This document shows, in pieces, positions 49,126-61,331 of a stretch of DNA of 64,000 nucleotides. Location: positions 124,001 through 188,000 of the forward strand of contig NZ_JHWD01000002.1 of NCBI RefSeq assembly GCF_000622225.1, read 5' to 3'. The position numbers and the translations under genes are program-made. The DNA is from Roseomonas mucosa ATCC BAA-692 (GTDB taxonomy: Bacteria > Pseudomonadota > Alphaproteobacteria > Acetobacterales > Acetobacteraceae). Position 1 is the stretch's first letter, and every line of letters starts with the position of its first letter. Under the pieces are notes generated by a model. It made no database searches and was not told the DNA's origin. It saw only the letters and a program-made list of their open reading frames with translations.

Positions 49126-50193
49126 ATGACCCGCTCGACCCTCTCGCTCACCGTCCTGCTCATCGCCTTCGCGCTGATGTGCTGGCTGGTGCCCAATGCC
49201 CTGCTGATCGGCTTCGCCGGGGCCATTCTCGCGGTTGGGCTGCGCGCCCTGGCCGCTCCGATCGTGGTGAAGACCGGCCTCGGCGGCGGCTGGGCCGTGC
49301 TGCTGGTGGCGGTGCTCGTCGCCCTGGTGCTCGGCCTGGGCGTCTGGGCCTCGGTCAAGCCGCTTTCCGCCCAGATCCAGCTCTTCGCCCAATCCGCCCC
49401 CCAGGCGCTGCGCTCGCTGCAGGACTACCTTTCCGACTTCCCCTGGGTCCAGCAGCAGATCAACCACTTCCAGCCGGAACGGGTGATCTCCGCGGTCGGC
49501 GACCAGGCGGCGGGCATGGCGGCCATGGGCATCAGCGGCACGCTGGGCGGCCTCGCCAACATCGTGCTGATCGTGCTGCTGGCGCTCTACCTCGCCTCGG
49601 AGCCATCGCTCTACCGCCGCGGCTTCGCCGCCCTGCTCTCGCCCGACCTGCGGCCGGACGGGATGCACGTACTCGACGCCACCGGGGGTGCGCTGCGCGG
49701 CTGGCTGCTGGGCGCCCTCTGCGCCATGGTCTTCAACGGCGTGCTGATCTGGCTGGGCCTCTGGGCGCTGGGCGTGCCGCTTTCCCCGCTGCTCGGCGCC
49801 ATCGCCGGGCTGACCAGCTTCGTGCCCTACATCGGCGCCATCGCGGCGGCCCTGCCGGCGGCCCTGATGGCGCTGGGCAAGGACCCCTCCCTCGTGCCCT
49901 GGGCGCTCGGCGTCTATTTCGTGGTGCAGATGCTGGAGGGCAATGTCCTGACCCCCATCGTGCAGAAGCAGACGGCCGACCTGCCGCCCGCCCTGCTGCT
50001 GCTGTCGCAGACGGTCATGGGCACCGTGGCGGGGCTGCTCGGCGTGGTGCTGGCCGCCCCGATCCTGGCCGTGGCGATGACGGTGGTGCAGGCCTCCTAC
50101 ATCAGGCTCCGCCTGGAGGATGGGGAGGATGCGGAAACGGTGCAGGCCGAGGGCCGGGCTCAGCCCGGCAGCGCCAGCTCCATCCGGCCGTAG
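49126..50193 (+). CDS. AI-2E family transporter (DUF20-type permease)
   Basis: This 355-residue integral membrane protein has about seven to eight predicted helices, beginning STLSLTVLLIAFALMCWLV. The family core is SFVPYIGAIAAALPAALMAL near 240-259 and LTPIVQKQTADLPPALLLLS near 287-306. Members include the E. coli exporter of autoinducer 2 but also proteins of other function, so the substrate is uncertain. ATG 49126 begins a good N-terminal helix. The C-terminus overlaps the convergent phzF gene by 34 bp. A broken copy lies just upstream. Confidence 0.9.
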   Translation: MTRSTLSLTVLLIAFALMCWLVPNALLIGFAGAILAVGLRALAAPIVVKTGLGGGWAVLLVAVLVALVLGLGVWASVKPLSAQIQLFAQSAPQALRSLQDYLSDFPWVQQQINHFQPERVISAVGDQAAGMAAMGISGTLGGLANIVLIVLLALYLASEPSLYRRGFAALLSPDLRPDGMHVLDATGGALRGWLLGALCAMVFNGVLIWLGLWALGVPLSPLLGAIAGLTSFVPYIGAIAAALPAALMALGKDPSLVPWALGVYFVVQMLEGNVLTPIVQKQTADLPPALLLLSQTVMGTVAGLLGVVLAAPILAVAMTVVQASYIRLRLEDGEDAETVQAEGRAQPGSASSIRP

Positions 50194-51014
50194 AGCACCG
50201 CCTTCCCGCCCATGAGGGCACGGGCCCCGCCTGTGTCCTCCGCCGGGATGCCATCCGCATCGGGCCCGCCGCGCAGCTCGCACCACAGGGTGCCGCCGCG
50301 CCGGCTGGCCTGCCGGCAGACCAGCTTCCGCCGCCCCAGCCGCGCCGCCCAGAAGGGCAGGAGCTGGGTATGCGCCACGCCCGTCACCGGGTCCTCCGGC
50401 ACGCCCACGCTGGCCGCGAAGAAACGGGAGACCACGTCATGCACCCCGTCATCCCCGGGGGCGGTGACGATCACCCGCGCCGGTGCGGCATCGGCATCCC
50501 CGCCGGCCAGCGCGGCGATGCGCCCGTGATCCGGCCGCAGGCGCCGCACTTCCTCCGCCGTGTCGAGGACGCAGAGCCAGTCGCGCGAACGCCAGACCTC
50601 GCGCGGCGTGGCGCCCAGGGCCTCGGACAGCCCGGCAGGCGGCTCCGCCCGGACCGCGCCGCGGGCCGGGAAGTCCAGCATGTAGAGATCCCCTTCCTGC
50701 TCCACCCTCAGCATCCCCGACAGGGTGCGGAAGCGCAGCGGCCCGGCGATGCCGAACTCCGTGGCCAGCACATGCGCCGTGGCCAGCGTGGCATGGCCGC
50801 AGAGCTCCACCTCCGTCGCCGGGGTGAACCAGCGCAGGTGCCACTGACCCGCCCCGTCCGGCACCAGGAAGGCCGTCTCGCTCAGGTTGTGCTCTGCCGC
50901 CATGGCCTGCATCGCCGTGTCCGGCAGCCAGGTCTCCAGCGGCACCACCGCCGCCGGATTGCCCTCGAAGACCCGCTCGGCGAAGGCGTCCACGAAGAAG
51001 ACATGCAGCGCCAT
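50160..51014 (-). CDS. PhzF family isomerase/epimerase
   Basis: This 284-residue protein is of the PhzF/DapF-like two-lobed fold. The catalytic glutamate is in NLSETAFLV near residue 45, and ELCGHATLATAHVL plus SVGVPEDPVTGVAH are characteristic. No other phenazine gene is present, so it is not a phenazine biosynthetic gene as such but a member of the broad family of unknown substrate. It overlaps the end of the AI-2E gene, and thiD ends downstream of its start on the same strand by 25 bp. Confidence 0.9.
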   Translation of the reverse strand: MALHVFFVDAFAERVFEGNPAAVVPLETWLPDTAMQAMAAEHNLSETAFLVPDGAGQWHLRWFTPATEVELCGHATLATAHVLATEFGIAGPLRFRTLSGMLRVEQEGDLYMLDFPARGAVRAEPPAGLSEALGATPREVWRSRDWLCVLDTAEEVRRLRPDHGRIAALAGGDADAAPARVIVTAPGDDGVHDVVSRFFAASVGVPEDPVTGVAHTQLLPFWAARLGRRKLVCRQASRRGGTLWCELRGGPDADGIPAEDTGGARALMGGKAVLYGRMELALPG

Positions 51015-51039
51015 CAGCCCGCTCCCCCCAGCCGGCGCC

Positions 51040-51858
51040 TCATCGGCCCAGGGCCTCGACCCGCGCCGGGTCCACCGTCACCCCGTGGTCCAGCGGCCCG
51101 TGCCCCTTGCCGAAGCCGGGCGCGTTGCGGATCGCCGCCTGCACATAGGCGCGGCCCCGCGCCACCGCCTCCCGCAACGCCAGCCCCTGCGCCAGCCCGG
51201 TCGCGATGGCGCTGGCCAGGGTGCAGCCGGTGCCATGGGTATGCACCGTGTCGATATGTGCGCTCTCGAAGACCTCCATCCCCGCCGGCGTGGCCAGCAG
51301 GTCGTAGAGCCGCTCGCCCGGCAGGTGCCCGCCCTTGAGCAGCACCGCCGGCACGCCCAGCGCCAGGATCGCCGCCGCCGCCGCCCGCATCCCCTCCAGG
51401 TCGCGAACCTTGGCACCGGCCAGCACCTCGGCCTCCGGGACGTTCGGCGTGACCACCGTGGCGAGCGGCAGCAGCCGCCGCTTCAGTGCCGCCACCGCTT
51501 CCTCCGCCAGCAGGCGCGAGCCGCCCTTGGCCACCATCACCGGGTCCAGCACCAGCGGGATGCCGCGCCCGTCACGCTCCAGTTCCGCCGCGACCGTTCC
51601 GATGGTGGCGCTGTCGCCCAGCATGCCGGTCTTCACCGCATCGGCGCCGATGTCGGCGAGGCTGAGCGCGATCTGCCGTGCGATGAAATCCTGCGGCACC
51701 GGATGCACCGCATGGACGCCCAGCGTGTCCTGCGCCGTCAGCGCGGTGATCGCCGTGGCGGCATAGCCGCCGAGCGCGGTGACCGCCTTGATGTCCGCCT
51801 GGATTCCGGCGCCGCCGCCGGAATCCGATCCGGCGACGATCAGGACCCGACCCTTCAT
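51040..51858 (-). CDS. thiD: Hydroxymethylpyrimidine/phosphomethylpyrimidine kinase
   Basis: ThiD phosphorylates hydroxymethylpyrimidine twice for thiamine synthesis. It has 272 residues. The ribokinase-fold motifs are visible: [18 protein letters not shown] at the start, [11 protein letters not shown] in the middle, [14 protein letters not shown] and the anion hole [14 protein letters not shown] near residue 207. ATG 51858 overlaps the glmM stop as ATGA, so the two are coupled. No other thi gene is in the window. Confidence 0.95.
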   Translation of the reverse strand: MKGRVLIVAGSDSGGGAGIQADIKAVTALGGYAATAITALTAQDTLGVHAVHPVPQDFIARQIALSLADIGADAVKTGMLGDSATIGTVAAELERDGRGIPLVLDPVMVAKGGSRLLAEEAVAALKRRLLPLATVVTPNVPEAEVLAGAKVRDLEGMRAAAAAILALGVPAVLLKGGHLPGERLYDLLATPAGMEVFESAHIDTVHTHGTGCTLASAIATGLAQGLALREAVARGRAYVQAAIRNAPGFGKGHGPLDHGVTVDPARVEALGR

Positions 51859-53273
51859 TCCGCGGCCTCCTGCCGGCTGGATTTCGTACCGGGCTTGCGC
51901 TCCGGCGTGGCCGCCACGGCCCGGATGGTCTCGGCCAGCTCCGACGTCAGCCTCTCGACCATCGAGGCCTCCTCCGCCTCCACCATCACCCGGATCAGCG
52001 GCTCCGTGCCGCTCGGGCGGATCAGCAGCCGCCCGCGCGCGCCCAGATCCGCCTCGGCGGCCCGGATCGCCTCGATCACCAGCGGGTTCGTCAGCGGGTC
52101 GCCGCCGGAATGCCGCAGGTTCACCAGCTTCTGCGGCAGCGGCTCGAAGCGGCGGCAGACCGCGCTCGCCGGCCGCTTCTCCTCGACGATCGCCGCCAGC
52201 ACCTGCAAGGCCGCCACCAGCCCGTCCCCCGTGGTGCCGTGATCCGCCAGGATCAGGTGCCCCGACTGCTCGCCGCCCAGGTTGCAGCCCAGCTCCCGCA
52301 TCCGCTCCCCGACATAGCGGTCGCCCACCCGCGTCCGCTCCAGCCCGATGCCCTGCGCCTTCAGCCGGCGCTCCAGCCCCAGGTTGGACATCACCGTGGC
52401 CACCACCGCGCCGCCGCGCAGCCGCCCCTGCGAGGCCCAGGTTTCTGCCACCAGCGCCAGGATCTGGTCGCCATCGACGATGGCCCCCGTCTCGTCGCAC
52501 ATCACCAGCCGGTCGGCATCGCCGTCCAGCGCGATGCCCAGGTCGGCCCGCCGCTCGCGCACCAGCTCCGCCATCCGCCCCGGCGCGGTGGAGCCGCAGC
52601 CGGCATTGATGTTGAACCCGTCCGGATGGACCCCGAGTGACACGACCTCGGCCCCCAGTTCCCACAGCACGGTCGGCGCGACGCGATAGGCCGCGCCGTT
52701 GGCGCAATCCACCACGATCCGCATCCCCGCCAGGGTCAGCCCCTTGGGAAAGGCCGACTTCGCCGCCTCGATGTAGCGCCCCGCCGCATCCTCCAGCCGC
52801 GAGGTCCGCCCCAGCCGCCCCGGCGCCGCCAGCGCGGCGGAGAGGTCGCCCGCCATCAGCGCCCCGATCTCGTTCTCCTGCGCGTCCGACAGCTTCAGCC
52901 CGTCCGGCCCGAAGAGCTTGATGCCATTGTCCTCGAAGGGATTGTGGCTGGCCGAGATCATCACGCCGAGATCGGCCCGCAGGCTGCGCGTCAGCATGGC
53001 GATGGCCGGCGTCGGCAGCGGGCCGAGCAGCACCACGTCCATCCCGGCGCTGACAAAGCCCGCGGTCAGCGCCGGTTCCAGCAGATAGCCCGAGAGCCGC
53101 GTGTCCTTGCCGATCACCACCCGGTGCCGGTGACCGCCACGGTTGAAGTAGCGGCCCGCCGCCTGCCCCAGCCGCAGCGCCGTCGCCGCATCCATCGGCG
53201 CCTGGTTCGCCACGCCGCGGATGCCATCCGTCCCGAAGAGGCGGCGCTGGGAAGACGGGGCGGGTTTGCTCAT
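51855..53273 (-). CDS. glmM: Phosphoglucosamine mutase
   Basis: GlmM converts glucosamine-6-phosphate to glucosamine-1-phosphate for peptidoglycan and lipopolysaccharide. It has 472 residues. The start [14 protein letters not shown] is typical. The phosphoserine site is in [16 protein letters not shown] near residue 109, the Mg-binding DGDADRLVM is near residue 250, and the phosphate-binding [16 protein letters not shown] is in the C-terminal domain. A tail of about 28 residues follows. ATG 53273 is used. It is upstream of thiD and separated from ftsH-folP by the MFS gene and the ribB-tautomerase pair. Confidence 0.96.
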   Translation of the reverse strand: MSKPAPSSQRRLFGTDGIRGVANQAPMDAATALRLGQAAGRYFNRGGHRHRVVIGKDTRLSGYLLEPALTAGFVSAGMDVVLLGPLPTPAIAMLTRSLRADLGVMISASHNPFEDNGIKLFGPDGLKLSDAQENEIGALMAGDLSAALAAPGRLGRTSRLEDAAGRYIEAAKSAFPKGLTLAGMRIVVDCANGAAYRVAPTVLWELGAEVVSLGVHPDGFNINAGCGSTAPGRMAELVRERRADLGIALDGDADRLVMCDETGAIVDGDQILALVAETWASQGRLRGGAVVATVMSNLGLERRLKAQGIGLERTRVGDRYVGERMRELGCNLGGEQSGHLILADHGTTGDGLVAALQVLAAIVEEKRPASAVCRRFEPLPQKLVNLRHSGGDPLTNPLVIEAIRAAEADLGARGRLLIRPSGTEPLIRVMVEAEEASMVERLTSELAETIRAVAATPERKPGTKSSRQEAAE

Positions 53274-53537
53274 GCACCATGCTCGCGAAGACGGCCCGGC
53301 CAACCGGGCGGAAAGGCCGAAAGCTCTAGAGCGGATTGGCCTGCCGGGGAACAACCCCGGAAGCGTCTGTCGGACACGGCTTCGGGCGCGGAGCGTGACA
53401 AGGTCTCGCCGCAACCCTTCCGCGGGGACCGGAGAACGCCCCGGCCGATGCATTGCGGCGCGTGAACAACACCGTCCCCCGCGTTTTTCGCAGTTGTGCG
53501 GCGCACAAGCCTGCAGCCAAACTCGCGGCGTTCCGCC

Positions 53538-54737
53538 ATGCCACCGGGACACTTCCTGCCGGACATCCGCATGCCCCTTCCGCTCCTGGCCCTGGCCGTC
53601 GCGTCCTTCGGGATCGGCACGACCGAATTCGTCATCATGGGCCTGCTGCCCGACCTCGCCCGGGATCTCGGTGTGGACATCCCCTCCGCCGGGCTGCTGG
53701 TCAGCGGCTATGCGCTGAGCGTGACCTTCGGCTCCCCGCTCCTGGCGCTGGCCACCGGGCGGCTGCCGCGCAAGTCGGCGCTGATCGGGCTGATGCTGAT
53801 CTTCATCCTGGGCAACGCGCTCTGCGCCATCGCTCCCGGCTACGGGACGCTGATGGCCGCCCGCGTCGTCACCGCCCTCTGCCACGGCGCCTTCTTCGGC
53901 ACCGCCTCGGTGGTGGCGGCGGACCTGGTGCCGAAGCACCGCCGCGCCTCCGCCGTCGCCATGGTCTTCTCCGGCCTGACGCTCGCCAACGTGCTGGGCG
54001 TGCCGCTGGGTACCGCGCTGGGCCATGCGCTGGGCTGGCGCTCCACCTTCTGGGCCGTGGTGCTGATCGGCCTCGCCGCCGCCGCCGCCCTGGCGCTGTG
54101 GATGCCCACCGGCCTGCGCGGCCAGCCGGCCCGGCTACGGCAGGAACTGCGCGCCCTGGCCAGCCGGCAGGTGCTTCTGGCGATGGGGATGAGCTGCCTC
54201 GCCTCGGCCAGCCTGTTCAGCGTCTTCACCTATATCGCGCCGATGCTGCAGACCCGGACCGGCCTGGGCGAGCACATGGTCACCCTGGCCCTGCTGCTCT
54301 TCGGCCTCGGCCTCACCTTCGGGAACTTCCTCGGCGGCCGCCTCGCCGACTGGCGGCTGATGCCCTCCGTGGCCGGCATCCTCGTGGTGCTGGCCCTGGT
54401 GCTGGCGGTCTTCACCGCCACGCTGGCCTCGCCCGTGCCGGCCATCGCCACCATGATGGTCTGGGGTGTGCTGGTCTTCGCCCTGGTCTCGCCCCTGCAG
54501 ATGCGGGTGGTGGACCAGGCGCGGGAAGCGCCGAACCTCGCCTCCACGGTCAACCAGGGCACCTTCAACCTGGGTAATGCCGCCGGTGCCTGGATCGGCG
54601 GGCAGGCCCTGCTGCACGGCATGGGCTATGGCCAGCTTCCCTGGCTGGGCGCCGGGCTGGCCGTCCTGGCCCTGCTTCTGGCCCTGGTGGCGATGCGGGC
54701 GCCGCGTCAGCCAATGGCGATGGCGGCCGGGGAATAG
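53538..54737 (+). CDS. MFS transporter (AraJ-like)
   Basis: This is a major facilitator of about 399 residues with twelve predicted helices. The first helix ends [20 protein letters not shown], which is the start signature of the AraJ/sugar-efflux branch of DHA1 exporters, and [24 protein letters not shown] holds the loop 2-3 motif. The start could be ATG 53538 or ATG 53571, eleven codons later. The substrate is unknown. The gene faces opposite to its neighbours and appears inserted into the folP-glmM segment. Confidence 0.88.
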   Translation: MPPGHFLPDIRMPLPLLALAVASFGIGTTEFVIMGLLPDLARDLGVDIPSAGLLVSGYALSVTFGSPLLALATGRLPRKSALIGLMLIFILGNALCAIAPGYGTLMAARVVTALCHGAFFGTASVVAADLVPKHRRASAVAMVFSGLTLANVLGVPLGTALGHALGWRSTFWAVVLIGLAAAAALALWMPTGLRGQPARLRQELRALASRQVLLAMGMSCLASASLFSVFTYIAPMLQTRTGLGEHMVTLALLLFGLGLTFGNFLGGRLADWRLMPSVAGILVVLALVLAVFTATLASPVPAIATMMVWGVLVFALVSPLQMRVVDQAREAPNLASTVNQGTFNLGNAAGAWIGGQALLHGMGYGQLPWLGAGLAVLALLLALVAMRAPRQPMAMAAGE

Positions 54738-54811
54738 CGCCCCTCCAGGCAGGCCGGGGTGGAGGACCGGGCAGGTTCCCGGCGCCTCCTCGGCGCCAGC
54801 TCAGCGCCAGC

Positions 54812-54997
54812 TCAGCGGTCGCAGAACAGTACGCCGCCCTTGGCCTTGTCGGTCTTCGGTGCCTCCACGATCTGCACCGTCACGACCTCGGCCGGAACGC
54901 CGAAATTCTTCACCATGGCCTCGGTGAGATCCTTCACCAGCCCACGCTTCTGCTCGACCGTCCGCCCCTCGGCGGCGAAGACCATGATCTCAGGCAT
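54812..54997 (-). CDS. 4-oxalocrotonate tautomerase family protein
   Basis: This is a 61-residue protein of the tautomerase superfamily. The catalytic proline is the second codon ([13 protein letters not shown]), so the start must be ATG 54997, which has AAGGAG seven bases upstream inside the end of ribB; an in-frame ATG two codons earlier would bury the proline. The active-site arginine is in [12 protein letters not shown]. Such proteins assemble as hexamers, but the substrate here is unknown. It overlaps the ribB stop by eight bases. Confidence 0.9.
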   Translation of the reverse strand: MPEIMVFAAEGRTVEQKRGLVKDLTEAMVKNFGVPAEVVTVQIVEAPKTDKAKGGVLFCDR

Positions 54998-55703
54998 GTT
55001 CATTCTCCTTGCTGCGGCCCTGCGACGGCAGGGCGGCGGGTGATACGGTGTCGCGGCCGGCGACCGCCGCCAGAAGGTCCTCGACGGTCACGAGCGGCAT
55101 GCCCTCCCGCTCCGCGAAGCGGACCAGTTCCGGCAGGCGCGCCATGCTGCCGTCGGGGTTGGTGACCTCGCACAGCACCCCGGCCCGGTGGAGCCCGGCC
55201 AGTTCCATCAGCGCGATGGTCGCCTCGGTATGACCTCGCCGCCCGGCAAGGCCCCGGGAATGCGCGCGCAGCGGAAAGACATGGCCGGGACGGGCTAGGT
55301 CCTCCGGCCGTGCGCCCGGCTTCATGGCGGCCTGGATCGTCGTCACCCGGTCCGCCGCCGAGACGCCGGAGGAGACCCCGTCCCGCGCCTCGATGCTGAC
55401 GGTGAAGCCGGTGCCGAAGCGGCTGCTGTTGCGCCCCACCATGGGCGGCAGGTCAAGCGCATCGGCATGTTCCTCGGTGAGCACGAGGCAGACGATGCCC
55501 GAGCCCTCGCGGATCATCAGCGCCATCTGCGCCACGGTCAGGCCCTGGGCGGCGAAGATCATGTCGCCCTCGTTCTCGCGGTCCTCGTCATCGACGACGA
55601 TGACGCCGCCGCCACGGCGAAGCTGGAAGATGGCGGCCTGGACCCGCTCCCCGGCCTTGCCGGACAGGGGCGGGAGGGATCGGGCGGGATGTGGTTCGGG
55701 CAT
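54990..55703 (-). CDS. ribB: 3,4-dihydroxy-2-butanone-4-phosphate synthase
   Basis: RibB converts ribulose-5-phosphate to the four-carbon unit of riboflavin. It has 237 residues. The active-site motifs are intact: [68 protein letters not shown] and [12 protein letters not shown]. The RibA (GTP cyclohydrolase II) part is absent, so this is the stand-alone form. The 200 bp upstream (55704-55905) hold no gene and do not show the conserved blocks of an FMN riboswitch. Confidence 0.95.
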   Translation of the reverse strand: MPEPHPARSLPPLSGKAGERVQAAIFQLRRGGGVIVVDDEDRENEGDMIFAAQGLTVAQMALMIREGSGIVCLVLTEEHADALDLPPMVGRNSSRFGTGFTVSIEARDGVSSGVSAADRVTTIQAAMKPGARPEDLARPGHVFPLRAHSRGLAGRRGHTEATIALMELAGLHRAGVLCEVTNPDGSMARLPELVRFAEREGMPLVTVEDLLAAVAGRDTVSPAALPSQGRSKENEHA

Positions 55704-55905
55704 CGGTACGCGGCCTTGCGTCGTACGGGGATGCGTTGATTGACGTTAACGCCTACGCAGAACGGCGACCGGCCGTCCTGTCTGCCCTCCGGACTCCCAT
55801 ATCCGCCCCGGTTGGGCAAGACACTCCGCCCCCATGTCCCGTGTGCCGCGGCCCTCTGGAAACAGGGTTCCGCCATGATCGCGACGCGAAACCCCGCCTC
55901 CCACT

Positions 55906-56955
55906 TCAGGCACCTTCCCCGGGCGGCGCCAGGATGGCTGCGCCGACGCGCAGGGCCTGCACCGTCTCCCCCACGTCATGGACCCGCAGCATGTCGGCGC
56001 CACGTTCCGCCGCGGCGAGGGCCACCGCGAGGCTGCCCGGCGCCCGCCGCTCCGCCACCGGCTCCCGCCCCAGACGGCCGATGAAGCCCTTGCGCGAGGC
56101 CGCCATCAGCACCCGGCAGCCCAGCCCGTGCAGCAGCGGCAGGCGGTCGATCAGCGCCAGGTTGTGCGCCAGGGTCTTGCCGAAGCCGATCCCCGGATCG
56201 ACGCAGATGCGCGCGCGCGCGATCCCCGCCGCCTCGCAGGCCGCGATCCGTTCCGCAAGGAAGCGCTGTACCGCCAGCGCCACGTCCGGATAATCGGCGC
56301 GCGACTGCATGGTGGCGGGGTCGAGCCCCGGCATGTGCATCAGCACCACGGAACAGTCGGAATCAGCCACCGCCTCCAGCGCCCCCGCCTCGCGAAGCGC
56401 GGCAACGTCGTTCACCACGCGTGCCCCGGCGGCGATGGCGGCCCGCATCGTGGCCGCGTGGCGGGTGTCGATGGAGATCGTGGCATGGGGTGCCAGTTCC
56501 CGGATCACCGGCACCACGCGGGCGATCTCCGCCTCCGGATCGACCGGAGTGGCGCCGGGCCGCGTGCTCTCGCCGCCCAGGTCCAGGAGGTCCGCCCCTG
56601 CCTCCAGCATGGCATGGCCCGCCACAACGGCGGCGCGATGGTCGAGATAGCGCCCGCCATCGGAGAAACTGTCCGGCGTCACGTTGAGGATACCCATCAC
56701 CAGCAGGCGTCCCTCCCGCCGCTCCAGCCCCGCGAAACCGGGCAGGGGCTGCGCCAGATCCGCCAGCAGCGGCCGCCACGCCTCCGGCAAAGCCGCGACC
56801 GGGACAAGGCCGACCTCCCGGCCCGCCTCGATCAGCCGGGCCAGGGTGAAGGCCCGCCCCTCCCCCCGCAGCGTGGCGGCATGGCCCGCCACCAGGGCCA
56901 CCCGCGCGGTGTCCCCATGCAGCAGACCCAGGGGCTCCAGCCAGCGTTCCACCAT
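55906..56955 (-). CDS. folP: Dihydropteroate synthase
   Basis: FolP joins para-aminobenzoate with a pterin pyrophosphate in folate synthesis and is the sulfonamide target. It has 349 residues; the TIM barrel begins near residue 85 with VMGILNVTPDSFSDGG, preceded by an extra N-terminal segment of about 80 residues. Other motifs are GGESTRPG, INDVAAL-like VVNDVAALR, DPGIGFGKT and ASRKGFIG. ATG 56955 has GGGGAGG seven bases upstream; the frame is open 23 codons further without support. It follows ftsH beyond a terminator hairpin. Confidence 0.94.
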   Translation of the reverse strand: MVERWLEPLGLLHGDTARVALVAGHAATLRGEGRAFTLARLIEAGREVGLVPVAALPEAWRPLLADLAQPLPGFAGLERREGRLLVMGILNVTPDSFSDGGRYLDHRAAVVAGHAMLEAGADLLDLGGESTRPGATPVDPEAEIARVVPVIRELAPHATISIDTRHAATMRAAIAAGARVVNDVAALREAGALEAVADSDCSVVLMHMPGLDPATMQSRADYPDVALAVQRFLAERIAACEAAGIARARICVDPGIGFGKTLAHNLALIDRLPLLHGLGCRVLMAASRKGFIGRLGREPVAERRAPGSLAVALAAAERGADMLRVHDVGETVQALRVGAAILAPPGEGA

Positions 56956-56983
56956 CCCAGTCCTCCCCAGCGCCGAAACGGAA

Positions 56984-57005
56984 ACGGGGGCCCGAAGGCC
57001 CCCGT
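56984..57005 (-). terminator. Rho-independent terminator between ftsH and folP
   Basis: On the minus strand a 9-bp perfect stem ACGGGGGCC/GGCCCCCGT closes a TTCG tetraloop and is followed by TTCCGTTTC. The UUCG loop gives a very stable hairpin. It lies 47 bp after the ftsH stop and 29 bp before the folP start, so the two genes may be partly uncoupled. Confidence 0.8.
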
Positions 57006-57051
57006 CGCATTCCATGCCATCCACGCCCCCCCCCGAGAGGGACGCCGCGGA

Positions 57052-58980
<1,929 letters not shown>

Positions 58981-59210
58981 TGAAGCTGTTTCCGTCCTGA
59001 CCGACAGGTTGTCCCCGGCACGCCACGCCGAATTTCCCTGGAAGCCCGAGGGGGCAGGCCAGGGGAAATGCGGGGTCACGCACCGGTTTTCTCCCGTCCT
59101 GCACAACATAGGGAGGGCCGGCGCTTTCTGGAACCTCAACCTCACAAAATCGCAAGATTCTCGCGGGCTTCTCATATCGGCCCACCAGCCCGCACGCGAC
59201 ACCGGGGGCC

Positions 59211-59220
59211 GGGGGGGGGG
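59211..59220. repeat. Ten-G homopolymer in the tilS-ftsH gap
   Basis: Ten consecutive G residues on the plus strand follow a ggggg-cc block and begin 10 bp before the end of tilS. A C9 tract lies at 57026-57034, just after ftsH. Such tracts can slip during replication; no coding sequence is affected here. Confidence 0.9.
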
Positions 59221-59229
59221 CAGGCGGCA

Positions 59230-60426
59230 TCAGGCCGGCGGGCCACCGGCGGGCTGGAAGGAGACCCCGCCGGGCAGGAATTCCACCCGCCCATCCCCAT
59301 GGCGCAGCGCCGGACAGCCCCGCAGCACCACGGCCGGCAGGTCCCGCCGCGCGGCCGGCTCCAGCCGGGCCAGATCGGCCCCCGGCGCTCCGAGGGTGGC
59401 ACCCGGCACGTCCCGGTCCAGATGCCAGCGCCCGTCCCAGGATGCGCCGCGCCGGGCCTCGACGGGCGGCGCGCAGGCGGCGGGCTCCCGACACAGGACA
59501 CGACCCCGCCAGAGCGCCCCTCCCAGCGTTCCGCCCCCCTGCGCCAGCAGCCGCTCCACCCCCTCGCGCGGCGGCGGATGAGGCTGGCCGGACACGGCCC
59601 GCACCAGATGCGACAGGGCAAGCCGCGCCACGGCATCCTGCCCCAGCGACACGGCATCCAGCCGCACCCAACCCTCGGGCCGGAACACGGCAGCCAAGGC
59701 CAGCCGTTCCGCCACCGCCGCCTCGCCCCGCGCGCGGCGGCGCGCGAAGGCATCCGCCGCCAGGGCCAGCGCCTGCGTCCCCGGCGTATCCCCGGACGGA
59801 TCGGCGAGCGCCGCGCGCAGCCGCACCCGGGCGAAGCGGGGATCGTCATTGGAGGGGTCGCGCACCGGCTGCAGTCCGGCCGCGGCCACGGTCGCCTCCA
59901 ACCGCGCCACCGGCATGTCCAGCAGGGGCCGCAGCACCATCACGTTTGGCAGGGCCCGCGCGGGCGCCATGGCAGCTAGCCCGGTCTCGCCCGAGCCACG
60001 TAGCAGCCGGAACAGCAGCGTCTCCGCCTGGTCCCGGCGGTGATGACCCAGCAGCAGCCAGGGCGCGCCCGCTTCCGCCGCGGCCGCCTCCAGCGCCGCC
60101 AGCCGCGCCCGCCGCGCCCTTTCGTGCAGGGCCGGGCCGGAAGGCAGGCCAAGGGAAAGAATGCTGACCTCGTGCCCCCGCGCCTGCAACCGGCCCGCCC
60201 CAGCTTCGGCCTCTGCGGCGCTGTCCGGGCGCAGGCCGTGATCGGCCACCAGGGCCAGCGCGGACCCGCCACGTGCCATGGCCCAGCGATGCGCGAGAAG
60301 GAAGGTGGCGAGGCTGTCGGGCCCGCCCGACACGCCGACCGCGAGGCGCGGGGACGGAGCGAAGGGCCCCAGCGGTGCCATCAGGGCCGCGAACTCCTCC
60401 TCTCCCACCGGTTCGCCGGCTGGCAT
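59230..60426 (-). CDS. tilS: tRNA(Ile)-lysidine synthetase
   Basis: TilS adds lysidine to the AUA-reading tRNA-Ile. It has 398 residues. The N-terminal PP-loop is visible as VGVSGGPDSLATF near residues 30-42, and LLLGHHRRDQAETLLFRL plus the downstream RDPSNDDPRFARVRLR complete the catalytic domain. The C-terminal part is reduced and Pro/Ala-rich. ATG 60426 is 34 bp after the cpoB stop. It belongs to the tol-pal-cpoB-tilS-ftsH run. Confidence 0.94.
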   Translation of the reverse strand: MPAGEPVGEEEFAALMAPLGPFAPSPRLAVGVSGGPDSLATFLLAHRWAMARGGSALALVADHGLRPDSAAEAEAGAGRLQARGHEVSILSLGLPSGPALHERARRARLAALEAAAAEAGAPWLLLGHHRRDQAETLLFRLLRGSGETGLAAMAPARALPNVMVLRPLLDMPVARLEATVAAAGLQPVRDPSNDDPRFARVRLRAALADPSGDTPGTQALALAADAFARRRARGEAAVAERLALAAVFRPEGWVRLDAVSLGQDAVARLALSHLVRAVSGQPHPPPREGVERLLAQGGGTLGGALWRGRVLCREPAACAPPVEARRGASWDGRWHLDRDVPGATLGAPGADLARLEPAARRDLPAVVLRGCPALRHGDGRVEFLPGGVSFQPAGGPPA

Positions 60427-60460
60427 GGGAGCGGCGCCCCGGGCGATGCCCGTCAGGGGA

Positions 60461-61321
60461 TCAGCGGCAGCCGGCGCGCTGCCGCGCCTGCGCCGCCTGG
60501 CTGGCGATGCTGCCGGGCGGCTTGGGGAATTCGCTGTTCAGCTGGTCCAGCGTCTGGCAGGCCTCGCGCTTCGCCCCGAAACCGTTGAAGGCATTAGCGA
60601 GACCGAGCAGCGCCTCCGGGGCGCGGCCGGACTTGCGGTTGCGGCGATAGGCGTCGTCATAGGCCAGTGCCGCGTTCTGGTAGTCCCGCCGCCCGAGCAG
60701 CGCATCGCCCAGGAGGATCTGCGCATCCTGCTGCCGGGGCGCGCTGCGGGCACCGACGACCTCCCGCGCTGCGGCCTCGGCGGCGGTATAGTCGCGACGG
60801 GCCAGGGCGGCCTGCCCATCGGACAGGGCGCGTTCCGGCGTGCGCGGGGCGGCAGCGGCCGGGGCACTGGCCGGAGGGGCGGCCGCAGGGCCCGGCGCAG
60901 GCGTCGCGGGGGCCTGGGAACGGCGCGCCGCCCCGCCACCCTGCTCCACCTGCTGCAGGCGATAGTCCGTGTCGCCCTGCAGCTTCTCCATCTGCTGTTG
61001 CAGGTTCCGGTTCTGGAATTCGAGCTGGTCCACGCGGCCGCGCAGGCGCTTGGTCTCATCCTCCAGCGCACTCACCCGGTCGAGCAGCTGCCCGACCAGT
61101 TCGCTCCCGCCCCCGGCGGCACCGCCACGGGAAGGAGGCGGCAGGGCGGGCGCCGCGTAGCCCCCGCCCCCGCGCGCCCGCAACTGCTCCATCTCCTGGC
61201 GAAGCTGCAGGATCTGGTTCTGCAGCGTGATGCCTTCCCGGCTCTCCACCTGCGCCCGGGCGGAGGGCCCGGATGCCAGGGAAGCCAGGAAAACGGAGGC
61301 GAGCAGCGCGTGGCGCATCAT
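60461..61321 (-). CDS. cpoB: Cell division coordinator CpoB (YbgF-like)
   Basis: CpoB is a periplasmic protein that links the Tol-Pal system with peptidoglycan synthesis at division. It has 286 residues. A signal peptide (RHALLASVFLASLASGPSARA) is followed by a coiled coil (about residues 75-120, LVGQLLDRVSALEDETKRLR), an Ala/Pro-rich linker, and TPR repeats at the C-terminus (about 165-280). Two ATGs in a row begin the gene; the first at 61321 is used. It is ten bases downstream of pal. Confidence 0.93.
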   Translation of the reverse strand: MMRHALLASVFLASLASGPSARAQVESREGITLQNQILQLRQEMEQLRARGGGGYAAPALPPPSRGGAAGGGSELVGQLLDRVSALEDETKRLRGRVDQLEFQNRNLQQQMEKLQGDTDYRLQQVEQGGGAARRSQAPATPAPGPAAAPPASAPAAAAPRTPERALSDGQAALARRDYTAAEAAAREVVGARSAPRQQDAQILLGDALLGRRDYQNAALAYDDAYRRNRKSGRAPEALLGLANAFNGFGAKREACQTLDQLNSEFPKPPGSIASQAAQARQRAGCR

Positions 61322-61331
61322 GGACCCTGCC

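Noticed and set aside
55704-55905. Possible FMN riboswitch before ribB.
   Set aside because: The conserved blocks of the RFN element are not present in order, and only isolated short matches can be found.
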